A stretch of DNA of 64,000 nucleotides from NCBI RefSeq assembly GCF_902686445.1, contig NC_062232.1, positions 30,462,954 through 30,526,953 on the forward strand. The letters are read 5' to 3'. This DNA comes from Sciurus carolinensis. Lineage: Eukaryota; Chordata; Mammalia; Rodentia; Sciuridae. Within the stretch, counting starts at the first letter, position 1. Every line of letters begins with the position of its first letter. Below, piece after piece: positions 1 to 9,050 of this stretch. The notes under the pieces are model-generated. The model did no database searches. It was not told where the DNA came from and was given only the letters and a program-made list of their open reading frames with translations. The position numbers were made by a program, and so were the translations under genes.

Positions 1-782
1 TAAGCTGTTCCCATTCTGCCTCTCCACCACTAACTCTGGTATAGTAGCTTTACTAGAATACAGCAGACTGTGAAGACTAATGACCTGGATGATGGAGAGG
101 GGTGATTTTAGAGTGCAGAGGAATCTAAGGTGAATGTTGTTGAAAACAGTAACTATCACAATGGCAAAAATTGAGGAAGACCAACATCCCAGCTAAATTG
201 AAGTTGCAATATGGGTTAAGTGAGCTACAGACAGGAAAGTCAGTTACAAATTTAACAGATCCAACAAGAAGGAAATTAGTGGGCTTTAGTAAGATCCCAT
301 GTATCCCAACTATTATGGAAGGCTATGTCCACTTTCAGGAAAAGATCATAGTAGGCTCTAGCTAGCAACTTATGTTTGACTGAAGAAGAGGACTTGCATG
401 CCCAGGAAGTAAAAACCAACCCAGACTTGCAGATTTCCTGAACTTAAAGTGCACACATCATATCCAAAGATCCATCAGCAAAGGTTAAATGTTTGTATCT
501 CCCTCACCCCAAATTCATATGTTGAATTACCAACTTCAAATGTGACCATAATAGGAGTTAGGTCCTCCATGGACCTAATTAAGTAAGGTTAATGTGGTCA
601 TGAGAGTGGGGTCCTCCTCTTTTTAAGACTGCATTGCAAGCCCTCACTTTCCCACTACTTCTCCCTTGCATGTGCATGTGTGTGTGCGCATATGTGTAGT
701 GAGAAGGTTTCCCTGATGAGCTAAGAGCCTTAGCTACCTGCAAAAGAGGCATAGGTGAGTGAAGAGATTCCTGAATCACCAT
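1..782. other. Intergenic, no gene seen
   Basis: I see no gene here. Short reading frames are below what chance gives and show no family resemblance. Similarity to the second ferritin copy starts at about position 783 (a CCCTCATTCT stretch, then an AC-dinucleotide run at 832-843), so this stretch lies outside the duplicated unit. Confidence 0.5.
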
Positions 783-893
783 TTTAAATCTACAAGATCT
801 ACCCTCATTCTTGAAAAGTGAGGCTTTTGTGCACACACACACAAATACACATCAACTGGACACCTTCATTTCCTTAAGAACCAAATAAATAAC

Positions 894-899
894 TTTATT
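894..899 (-). terminator. Poly(A) signal of ferritin-like copy 1
   Basis: TTTATT on the plus strand reads AATAAA on the minus strand, about 120 bp past the stop codon at 1019-1021. The same signal sits at the equivalent place in copy 2, so the 3' end is conserved between the duplicates. Confidence 0.7.
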
Positions 900-1018
900 G
901 GAAGTAACAATGAAACTGAAAGGCCCAAACTAAGGTGAATGGACTGAAAGGGCAATGTGCAGGCCGGCCTGGACCCACCCCGGGAAGACTCCCTGGCATG
1001 GGCTGGGCACAGTCCTGC

Positions 1019-1570
1019 TCAGGTGTCCTTGTCGCTGCGGCCCAGAGTGAGCCTGTCAAAGAGGAGCTCGGCCAGGGGGTTTTCCGGGGCCTCCATCCTG
1101 CGCAGGTTGGTCAGGTAGCCGCCCAGCTCCCGGATGATGAGGACCTGCTGGTGCAGATAGTGGCTCCGCAGGAAGTGGCAGAGGTGGGGGTCCTCCCTCT
1201 CGGTGGCCAGGCGGTGCAGCTCCAGGAGGCTCTGGTTGACCCTCTTCTCCAGGTGCAGGGCGCGCTCCATGGCCTGGAAGCCGCTGTGCCAGTCATCGCG
1301 GTCAGGCTTGAGGATGTCCTGGAGGCGGATGCGGCCTCCGCGCTGGTTCTGCATCTTCATCAGCTTCTCGGCGCCATCCCCCCACTCGTGGGAGCGGCGC
1401 AGGAAGAAGCTGGAGAAGTGCTCCAGGGCCACGCTGTGGCCGTCGCAGTAGAAGGCCAAGGACAGGTAGACGTAGGAGGCGTGCAGTTGCATCTGGATCT
1501 GGTTGTTGACGGCGGCCTCGCAGTCGGGGTGGTAGTTGTGGCGCACCTGCGACACAACGATGGGGACCAT
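1019..1570 (-). CDS. FTHL17: Ferritin heavy chain-like protein, FTHL17-type, copy 1
   Basis: An intronless 183-residue ferritin-family frame, the same length as the usual H chain. I start it at the ATG at 1570; the frame stays open further upstream (to 1600) only from GTG codons. The four-helix ferritin core is continuous: [16 protein letters not shown] near the N-terminus, [11 protein letters not shown] in helix [14 protein letters not shown] in helix [18 protein letters not shown] in helix C, and DPHLCHFL and LTNLRRM towards the C-terminus. In human H-chain numbering Tyr34, Glu61, Glu107 and Gln141 are kept, but Glu27 is Gln, Glu62 is Trp and His65 is Gly, so iron oxidation at the di-iron centre should be lost or weak. 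FTHL17 genes are intronless, X-linked and germline-expressed in other mammals, and human FTHL17 lacks ferroxidase activity. Whether the product joins ferritin shells is not visible here. An AATAAA lies downstream (894-899). The copy at 7907-8461 is nearly identical after residue 35. Confidence 0.88.
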   Translation of the reverse strand: MVPIVVSQVRHNYHPDCEAAVNNQIQMQLHASYVYLSLAFYCDGHSVALEHFSSFFLRRSHEWGDGAEKLMKMQNQRGGRIRLQDILKPDRDDWHSGFQAMERALHLEKRVNQSLLELHRLATEREDPHLCHFLRSHYLHQQVLIIRELGGYLTNLRRMEAPENPLAELLFDRLTLGRSDKDT

Positions 1571-2127
1571 GACAGGCGCAGGCAGAAGCGGCGCCACCAC
1601 GAAGGCGAAGGCGGCGCGGGCTCTGGGGCTTCGCAGTGGGCAGCGGCGCCGGCCGCGGTTGCGGCGGGGCCCTCTGGGCGCGGCCAGGGTGGGTGAGGGC
1701 GGTACTTCGGCCGGTGGGCTGTGTCTGGGGGCCTGGGTTAGGCAGAAGAGAAGCGGGTAATGGCGGCAGCGATTTCCTCAGGAGTCAGGGGTCAGAGGTT
1801 GGCGGTGCCCGGATGTGGCCCGCTGTAACCTGGCAACGCTGCTCACCTTCTCACCTACGTCATATTTTTAAAAGTTAGAAGCACACAAGGGCAAACTGTG
1901 TTAATCACAGGTTACGTTTAAAACAGGCTTATGTGAATATTGTCCAAATGTGGTTGTTTCATTAAATGGAGGGCTTTTTGTGAAGTTTAATATCCTATTG
2001 TTTTATTTGAATGTCAGCTTTCCTCAGTGAGATCAGTGTCTATATTAATGACCCTTTTGAATATGTCCTCACCCCTTTCCCAGAACTCAATAAATCCAGC
2101 CACTGCCTCTTTTCTCCTTCCACTCAT
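1571..2127 (-). promoter_or_regulatory. Upstream/promoter region of ferritin-like copy 1
   Basis: A GC- and CpG-rich stretch from 1571 to about 1830 lies directly 5' of the start codon and then turns AT-rich. It contains one GTAATGGCGG (1757-1766), which resembles a YY1 site, and TACGTCA (1856-1862; TGACGTA on the gene strand), resembling a CRE half-site. CRE-type elements are common in testis-expressed promoters, so germline regulation is plausible but inferred. The perfect CRE palindrome found upstream of copy 2 reads TGAGATCA here. Confidence 0.5.
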
Positions 2128-2305
2128 GAAAACTCTTTGAAATTTACCTTCCTTAAATCTTCTGCAGCTTAGGCATTCTACAGCTTGTTTATATCCTTAG
2201 TTTTGTTTTTTAATCTTGTATCTTAGAAGAATATTACTTTACCATACAAAAATATTTTCTCATTCAGAAACATTTCTTACCTTCTAATTTTGAGGTGGGG
2301 AGGGT

Positions 2306-2496
2306 ACCAGGGATTGAACTCAGGGGAACTCAACCACTGAGCCACATCCCCATCCCTATTTTGTATTTTATTTAGAGACAGCGGCACACTGAGTTGCTTA
2401 GTGCCTCCTTGCTGAGGCTGGATTTGGACTCACAATCCTCCTACCTCAACCTCCCAAGCCCCTGGGATTACAGGTGTGTGCCACTGTGCCTGGCTT
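2306..2496 (-). repeat. B1-dID dimeric SINE
   Basis: On the minus strand a 7SL-derived B1 half (GGCACAGTGGCACAC-like start, CCTGTAATCCCAG-like box) is followed by a tRNA/ID-derived half ending in GGGTTCAATCCC-like B-box sequence. This B1-dID dimer is characteristic of squirrels and some other non-muroid rodents. Confidence 0.85.
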
Positions 2497-2654
2497 ACCT
2501 TGTAATTTCTGATATTAAAATATATTTCCATGCCTGTAACTTTATTGTGTTTTTCTAGTTCTAGACCTTTTCTTAAATGTATATTTTGAAACAATCCTTA
2601 TGAATGTTATCTGTGCATTTAATTTACATAATAAATTTCATCCCAGGAGACGTA

Positions 2655-3231
2655 ATGGACAAACTGGCTGTTATGGGGCTTAACTTGAGAACAGACTGAT
2701 CACCACTGAGAAGTTCAAATTTGAGAGTCTTTATTAAGCTGGCCAGCTGACTGTCTCAAACAATGCCCCAAAAAATGGCTGTTGGGAGAACAGCCTCAAC
2801 CATAGGGTTGTAGGGGTTCTTATACCAAAAATCACATCAATCATAAGTGTCTGTTGCTATGATTCAAAATTACAAATTAACATCATGAGATAATCAACAG
2901 AGAGGGAAGTGGGTCAAAATGACCCTTACTAGGTACAAACTGAAGAATGGTTGCTAACATCCACACAATCACTGTTTACATGGTACATTGTTTAGGAGCA
3001 ATAGGAATCAAAAGAGAGCAATTTTTCATTACATAAGAATTGTCATTTTGTATTGCTAAACATGTCGTGCTAAGTAACCGATGATGGGAATAGAGGCGGG
3101 GTTTTCCCATAGGAGAAGCTTATTTCCTACATAACAAGGAGTCTCAGAGCAAAATGGAGTCTGTTTAGTCATTTCCCTTAGAGTCTGGCCTATAACATTC
3201 TCATGGAGCCAGATCTATCAGCCCATCACAC
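2655..3231 (-). mobile_element. LTR-like sequence (ERV), minus orientation
   Basis: The block has LTR-like composition. GAGTCTTTATTAAGCTGGCC reads on the minus strand as a poly(A) signal near one end, and the far end carries GAGCCAGATC-like U3 sequence. A similar TTTATTAAGCTG signal occurs in the LTR at 57031. Ends were judged by eye and no target duplication was confirmed, so the family is unassigned. Confidence 0.45.
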
Positions 3232-5259
3232 TGTCATATATAAAATATGTGCACCCAGAAACACCTTTTGGGCCTTTTTACACTAGCCATATTGATTTTT
3301 GATGGAGAAGGTCTTTTCTATCCTTTTTTTCTTCTGTCTCCCTTTCTGAAACTTAGAGATAATACGACCTGAGAATATGACAAAGTGCCATAGTGATTTG
3401 GATTTAAACATGATTTTTTTTATTTTTTTTATTCCTTTGGACTCAAGCTGGTTTAGGTAATTGCTCATGTGATTCTGGCTGAAAGATGAAGTTATATTTT
3501 ATTCTTTGCTCAATAATTATCTTTCTTTATCGTCCAACTAGTATTTGGGCCAAACCTGAGTACAGAAAATATTGGGCATTTCCCCCCAGGATTTGCAGGT
3601 CAAAGGAATTCTAGTGCATGACTGCTTCTGCAAGATCGAGTATTACCCATCTGAAAGATAAGGGGAAGAAGGTAGCCCTTGGCATCCCTCCATTGTCTGA
3701 CTCAAATTAAGGAATCCCTTAATATTCTGTGGGTCTCAAAGCTATTGGCAATCTGAGATCTGACTAGGACTCTTGAGTTGGCTGGATTAGATGCCCCTTA
3801 TGGACGCATGGCCCCAAATCCCCTTTATGTTCTTTCCCTTTTCAAGGGAGAAACCCTGGTTTTGTACTGTTTATCCCAATGATAGAAGCATTGTAGTTGG
3901 GGTTGAGTATCCCAGAGAACACAAACCAATAGTATTCTCAGTTACTATACTAAGGGAGAGACAATTTCCTGAAAGCCACGTGTCTTGGACAAGTTTTACA
4001 CCTTTCCTAATGTCTGTATTTGTCCTCTTACTCATAATTGGAGCCACCAAAGTCCTGTCATGCTGGTTGTTGTATAAAGGAATCTAATTTAGAGGCCAAA
4101 GATAATGTACTCACTGTAACAGATCTGAAATTTGAGACTGGGAAGACAGAAGGAGTAGATGACAATTGACTCTGCTATCTTTATTTAACCTAGTAGGTAA
4201 GGAGGCAGTGGACAAAATGTCTTAGAGCAGTTAAAATGAGAGTCATGGGGTTTTCCTAGGGAATCTGGCAGGGTTAGAAACCTAAGGACCCACTATTCTT
4301 CCTAGAAGGTTTAGGGTATCTTTTCTGTAGTCCAATTAAGTATAAACTGACAAAACTAACTATCAGTGGGACAGGATCTAAGACTGAGTGCCATTTTCCT
4401 GATCATGCTGAAAAGTCACCTCAGCCTGGTATCCAAGGAGCTACCAAGGGATCCCTTCTCTCCACCATTGGGTGAGAGGCCATGAAAGGAGATTAAAGTG
4501 GAGACAGAACTTCCATGTGCATCTGTTGGCATTCAGCCATCTGAAGAAACCCTGTGATCACAATGGGGAGTAACCCCAGCCAAATACGTAGGGTACTTCT
4601 AAGACAGACCTCAGTTTCTTAACGAAATGGATTACCTTGGAAAGAGACTGAAGCAAGATCAGACCAATATTCTCTCTGCCAAAGGCAGAGGGGAATTAAT
4701 AAATCTCATTCAAGCAAAGCCTTTCCCTTGAGTCTTGAGTTCAGCAGCCATATTTTAACTGAATGACAGGGTCCAGACTTTTTAATAGAGATGGAATGTG
4801 TAAAATGGAGTATAGGACTCCTGGAAAAGAAAAGTGATGGAGCATTAGTCCAGTTCACTCACCCTTCTGAAGCTCCCCATACAGCCTCAAAGATGAAGCT
4901 GGAGTTTTGAGATGACTAGGTTCCTTGCTTTGCCACCTTCCTCCTGGGTTTTTGTCTAGGTGGTTTGAAGAATGAAATCCATGGACAATAATGGAGGGGA
5001 AGAAGATCTGGCCATGTGAGAGGGTACTAGATAGCAGAAAAACCCATTTTGGTATGCTAGCTTAGGGGCTTATGTGTTAAACAGGCACTGAAAAAGTGTC
5101 AAGGCCACTGGTTTTGTCCTTTAGTCTGAATTTTAATTCTTCTGGTAACTTTTATCTAGTTATTCCCACCTCCAATTTTCTGGCCACTGGCACAAAGGAG
5201 CTGGCTGGAGCATTCCCACAGGTGAGCCTCATGGTCATTTTCATTTGAAATAGGCCTTG
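3232..5259. other. Unassigned, possibly old ERV internal sequence
   Basis: No intact gene is evident. The longest frame is a 98-residue plus-strand ORF (3791-4087) whose last 30 or so residues form one hydrophobic segment (FLMSVFVLLLIIGATKVL) followed by a short tail. That could be an anchored envelope remnant or chance. Lying between LTR-like blocks and next to sequence resembling the internal region of the 42-54 kb provirus, the stretch may be ERV debris, but I cannot prove it. Confidence 0.3.
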
Positions 5260-5428
5260 AAGCTGCCCATTTATATTTCTACCAGTTAGCATCTTGGTGT
5301 GGCCTTTGCATTTGAATAAGACCTCAGTTGGGGCCCATCATTTCTTATTGCTGACCACTGACTATTCTTATTCATCAACACTGTGATGGGTGGTCACCTA
5401 GAAAAAAATGTGTGGATTAGTAATTTCA

Positions 5429-5461
5429 CACTTTATCTTAGCCAAAAGGCTGAGAAGCAAT
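5429..5461 (-). pseudogene. RNU2: Truncated U2 snRNA retrocopy (5' 33 nt)
   Basis: The minus strand reads ATTGCTTCTCAGCCTTTTGG and continues as the first 33 nt of U2 snRNA with three substitutions. It stops abruptly before the branch-point recognition region, so it cannot be functional. Both sides carry the same 11 bases, TAGTAATTTCA (5418-5428 and 5467-5477), as expected for LINE-mediated insertion of a short U2 fragment. Confidence 0.8.
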
Positions 5462-5602
5462 GGGGCTAGTAATTTCAAAGTTATCTTTATTTTTACCAAT
5501 TCAGATTGACCTTATTGTTAAAGTTTTATTTAAGTCACATGAACTGAAAGGCATTTGGGTCCATTAATTAAACTTATGAGTACTCATTCATCTATAAGCC
5601 AA

Positions 5603-5706
5603 TTTTTTTTTTTTTTTTTTTTTTTTTTGCGGTGCTGGGGATTGAACTCAGGGCCTTAGTGCTTGTGAGGCGAGCACTCTACCAACTGAGCTATCTCCCC
5701 AACCCT
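5603..5706 (-). repeat. ID SINE (tRNA-Ala-derived)
   Basis: A long T run on the plus strand, the poly(A) tail of a minus-strand element, precedes GCGGTGCTGGGGATTGAACT and ends at GAGCTATCTCCCCAACCC. This is the complement of an ID element with A-box TAGCTCAGTTGG and B-box GGTTCAATCC types. Confidence 0.92.
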
Positions 5707-6039
5707 ATAAGCCAATTTTGATAGGGTGTCAATCACAAAATCATACAGACATGACAATACAACACACAGGTGTGCATACATACATAAAACAGACAGGAAA
5801 CAAAGACCTTGTAAAAATAGGGCCTATCACAGATATTTAAAGAATGACCCGGAAATAAAAAGGGCCTGTACAGTTGGGAACATTAGGAATAGAGTCATCC
5901 AGCCATGTTGGATGCTGGAATCAAAGGTTAATTGGTCCTCCATGGGGAAGATTTACTCCTAACATCGTCACTGTTTATTTTCCCTGCTTAGTGATACTGC
6001 TGGTTACCTTAATGAGTCCTGCTTCCTCAGGTATTAAAG

Positions 6040-6420
6040 TATAATGCCAGAGAAGCTCGCCAAGGCAAGTGAGGGTAGAAAGTAAGAAACTTTATTAAAG
6101 AAAAGTAAAAAGCAGACTTCTCCAAGGATGAGCAAATTTGTCCTTTTTATAGGTTTTATTCTCCTGTTCTTTCCCCCTTATCTTTTTCCTTCTTGCCTAT
6201 GTGACTAGGCCCAGTTTTCAGATGCAAAAAGTGAGAAGCAAACGGACAGGGGGAGGGCTTCCGTGATCTTTACAACAGATCAGATTCCAGAACTCAGGGA
6301 GACAGGATAATTAGAAGCAAAGTCCCCCAACCATAAAAGTTTGTAAGAAAACGTTCCAATTAGAGCTGGTCAGCATGGACCAAGGCGACTCAGAGTTGCC
6401 TTAGATCTTTAACATGTCAT
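6040..6420 (-). mobile_element. LTR, family A copy 1
   Basis: Shares several blocks in the same order with 41235-41690: a TTTATT poly(A) signal region, CAGACTTCTCC, CTTTTTATAGG, then CCTATGTGACTAGGCC, AAAGTGAGAAG and GGGGGAG. Two copies of one sequence with a minus-strand poly(A) signal and no coding capacity fit an LTR. Exact ends are uncertain. Confidence 0.6.
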
Positions 6421-7654
6421 TATAATAGTAAAATCTCTCTTCCATGGTGTAGGATCATGTGCAGTGCAGACTTGAAAGTCAAATGCTATCCTGCTATCAG
6501 TCAAAAGTGAAGAGGTGGACATGGGCAGCACTCTCTGGAAAGTTCCCTAGGACTCCCATGAAAACAGAAGGAGCACCTGGTCTTCTCCCCTCTGAGAAAA
6601 TCCACTCTCTCCCTTTCTCCCTTCAAAGTGTTTCCTTTTTCCCTTTTCTATCTCTTCTAATAAAGTCATGCCTTCTACTATGTGTGATATGTCTGAAAAC
6701 TTTCTGGCATGGTTGCAAGAGTGGTGACTATGGACACGCATGGTTGCTTCAACTCCATGGATGACCTTGCTCTGCAAGAATTAATTCTGAGGCAAAATTT
6801 CTCTCAGCTGTGAACCTGTGAAACCAGAGGAGTTGTTTCCAAAATACAATGGTAGGACAAGCAAACAACACACATTCCCAATCCAAAAAGTACAGATAAG
6901 AAATGAGGAAAGGCTGATGGGTACCATGAAAGCCCAAAACCAAAGTAAACATTCCATTACAGTTCAAGGACTAAGAATAATCGTTTTGGTTCCATACTTT
7001 CCCTGCAACCCAATGGAGTGGTCATGTCACTTTGCCTCATGGTTCCTCTAACAAGGCTTCTTAAGAGTGGACTCACCAACACGGTTCTACAGGGTGGTCT
7101 TGCTACCCAGTCTTCAGGGAAAAGCTACTGGCTTGATGAAATCTGGGTGGTATCCCTGATAATCTCACAATCACCTTGGGGGACATTTTATTTTGAAGAA
7201 TCGTATGTGTTCATACCTGAATTGTCTCTTTTGGATGAATCCAAGAAATCGAAGAACCTTCCCTCATTTTGAAAAATCTCTGTCCCCATCTGTTAAAACT
7301 GGTAGTGTTTCTCTCTTAACTTGTTTATCAAAGAGTAGTACAACCACACATTGTGTCCTCTTTAGACTAAAATCTGAAAGTTTTCAGGTAAAGTTTAAGA
7401 TTCCTTTATTTTAATACATACTCAATCCCATTCCCTTCACTTCTTCACCAGAGGCACCATGTTCTTACAGCCAGCATTAAATAGCCATGAAGACCCCATG
7501 ACAACCTCCCACAGGATCCTATCCCTCTTGCATGCATTGTTTATAAAGGAAGACTAATTTTGTGTTTTCCAGGGGCTCATGCAATACTTTTTTCTCTCTA
7601 CCCGTGGAGATTCTGAGCAGCCTGTGGATGGGACATGCGTGGCCAGAAAGAATC
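6421..7654. other. Intergenic, no gene seen
   Basis: Several short overlapping frames but no recognisable protein, SINE or LTR. The right edge is where similarity to the first ferritin copy begins, shortly before an AC microsatellite. Confidence 0.45.
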
Positions 7655-7690
7655 AAGGATCTGCCCTCATTCTCAAAAGGTGAGAGTTTT

Positions 7691-7721
<31 letters not shown>
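7691..7721. repeat. (AC)n microsatellite
   Basis: An uninterrupted AC dinucleotide run in the 3' flank of ferritin-like copy 2. Copy 1 has only a short run (832-843), so this site has expanded or contracted since the duplication. Confidence 0.9.
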
Positions 7722-7726
<5 letters not shown>

Positions 7727-7781
7727 ATACAAATACACATCAACTGGACACCTTCATTTCCTTAAGAACCAAATAAATAAC

Positions 7782-7787
7782 TTTATT
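7782..7787 (-). terminator. Poly(A) signal of ferritin-like copy 2
   Basis: AATAAA on the minus strand, about 120 bp downstream of the stop codon, inside a stretch identical to copy 1. Confidence 0.7.
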
Positions 7788-7906
7788 GGAAGTAACAATG
7801 AAACTGAAAGGCCCAAACTAAGGTGAATGGGCTGAAAGGGCAATGTGCAGGCCGGCCTGGACCCACCCCGGGAAGACTCCCTGGCATGGGCTGGGCACAG
7901 TCCTGC

Positions 7907-8461
7907 TCAGGTGTCCTTGTCGCTGCGGCCCAGGGTGAGCCTGTCAAAGAGGAGCTCGGCCAGGGGGTTTTCCGGGGCCTCCATCCTGCGCAGGTTGGTC
8001 AGGTAGCCGCCCAGCTCCCGGATGATGAGGACCTGCTGGTGCAGATAGTGGCTCCGCAGGAAGTGGCAGAGGTGGGGGTCCTCCCTCTCGGTGGCCAGGC
8101 GGTGCAGCTCCAGGAGGCTCTGGTTGACCCTCTTCTCCAGGTGCAGGGCGCGCTCCATGGCCTGGAAGCCGCTGTGCCAGTCATCGCGGTCAGGCTTGAG
8201 GATGTCCTGGAGGCGGATGCGGCCTCCGCGCTGGTTCTGCATCTTCATCAGCTTCTCGGCGCCATCCCCCCACTCGTGGGAGCGGCGCAGGAAGAAGCTG
8301 GAGAAGTGCTCCAGGGCCACGCTGTGGCCGTCGCAGTAGAAGGCCAAGGACAGGTAGACGTAGGAGGCGTGCAGTTGCACCTGGATCTGGCGGTTGACGG
8401 CGACCTCGCAGTCGGGGTGGTAGTTGTGGTTCACCTGCGAGGCCACCACGACGGGGACCAT
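7907..8461 (-). CDS. FTHL17: Ferritin heavy chain-like protein, FTHL17-type, copy 2
   Basis: An intronless 184-residue ferritin-family frame starting at the ATG at 8461. The frame is open upstream to 8572, but only from GTG, and that extension has no ferritin similarity. Relative to copy 1 it has one extra alanine (VVASQV) and several substitutions before residue 35. From helix A onward the two proteins are identical. The same ferroxidase ligands are altered (Glu27 to Gln, Glu62 to Trp, His65 to Gly) while Tyr34, Glu61, Glu107 and Gln141 remain. It is therefore predicted to be a catalytically weak or inactive ferritin subunit or a germline ferritin-like protein; shell formation, partners and location cannot be read from sequence. 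The open frame and conserved poly(A) signal argue against a decayed processed copy of FTH1. Confidence 0.88.
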   Translation of the reverse strand: MVPVVVASQVNHNYHPDCEVAVNRQIQVQLHASYVYLSLAFYCDGHSVALEHFSSFFLRRSHEWGDGAEKLMKMQNQRGGRIRLQDILKPDRDDWHSGFQAMERALHLEKRVNQSLLELHRLATEREDPHLCHFLRSHYLHQQVLIIRELGGYLTNLRRMEAPENPLAELLFDRLTLGRSDKDT

Positions 8462-9050
8462 GACAGGCGGCGGCTGGAGCGGCTCCACCACGAAGGGGAT
8501 GGCTGCGCGGGTTCTGGGGCTTCGCAGTGGGCAGCGGCGCCGGCCGCGGTTGCGGCGGTGCCCTCTGAGCACCGCCAGGGTGGGTGAGGGCGGTACCTCG
8601 GCTGGTGGGCGGTGGGCGGTGTCGGGGCGGGGCTGGGCTGGGCGGAAGAGAAGCGGGTAATGGCGGCCGTCGAGCCAGTAATGGCGGCGGAGATTTCCTC
8701 AGGAGTCAGGGGTCAGGGGTTGGCGGTGCCCGGATGTGGTCCGTTGTAACCTGGGCAGCTCCGCTCAACGTCTCACCTACGTCATATTTTTTAAAGTTAC
8801 AAGCACACAAGGGCAAACTGTTAATCACGGGTTAGGTTTGAAAGACGCTCATGTGAATACTGTCTAAGTGTGGTTGTTTCATTAAATGGAGGGCTTTTGG
8901 TGAGGGTTAATATCATATCGCTTTATTTGAATGGCAGCTATCCTCAGTGACGTCAGTGTCTATATTAATGACCCTTTTGAATACGCCCTCACCCCTTTTC
9001 CAGAACTCAATAAATCCAGCCACTGCCTCTTTTCGCCTCCCACTCATGAT
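8462..9050 (-). promoter_or_regulatory. Upstream/promoter region of ferritin-like copy 2
   Basis: A GC-rich 5' region like that of copy 1 but clearly diverged. It has two GTAATGGCGG motifs in tandem (8657-8666 and 8678-8687, period 21) where copy 1 has one, the shared TACGTCA (8778-8784), and a perfect CRE palindrome TGACGTCA (8948-8955) about 490 bp upstream of the start codon. No TATA box was assigned. Confidence 0.5.

Larger units (their letters stand above)
783..2127. repeat. Segmental duplication unit, copy 1 (ferritin-like gene plus flanks)
   Basis: This block aligns in direct orientation with about 7655-9050. It spans the 3' flank, poly(A) signal, whole coding region, GC-rich promoter and about 500 bp upstream. 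The match ends just after the shared AACTCAATAAATCCAGCCAC stretch, beyond which the two copies become unrelated. Both copies point the same way, consistent with tandem duplication of a genomic segment rather than two independent retrotransposition events, because promoter and upstream DNA were copied too. Confidence 0.85.
5260..5960 (-). mobile_element. ERV-internal-like fragment, related to 52.0-52.4 kb
   Basis: Several blocks match the interior of the provirus at 52010-52400 in the same order: GTAATTT-AAAG, AATT-AGATTGACC, AA-TCA-ATGAA-T-AAAG followed by GGATCC/GGGTCC, and CTTATGAG. Similarity is moderate, suggesting an older relative of the same ERV group. The fragment is interrupted by a U2 snRNA retrocopy (5429-5461) and an ID SINE (5603-5706). 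Confidence 0.45.
7655..9050. repeat. Segmental duplication unit, copy 2
   Basis: The partner of 783-2127. The offset is about 6888 bp in the 3' part and about 6920 bp near the distal end, reflecting small indels in the promoter. Sequence from about 7730 to 8370 is almost identical to copy 1, whereas 8378-9050 carries many differences. Confidence 0.85.

Noticed and set aside
935..1696. 253-codon plus-strand ORF antisense to ferritin copy 1, with a 254-codon partner at 7823-8587
   Set aside because: They share sequence because the duplicated DNA is nearly identical and very GC-rich, which removes stop codons in the antisense frame. The composition is Val/Ala/Gly/Gln-rich without a domain, and the start lies in the gene's 3' UTR.
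5603..5706. tRNA-Ala genes (this and other ID sites)
   Set aside because: All have SINE-type A/B boxes, A-rich tails and often target duplications; none folds as an intact tRNA with normal 3' end.
8462..8572. N-terminal extension of ferritin copy 2 to 221 residues
   Set aside because: It depends on a GTG start, is arginine-rich, and has no ferritin similarity or open equivalent in copy 1. The ATG at 8461 gives the expected family length.
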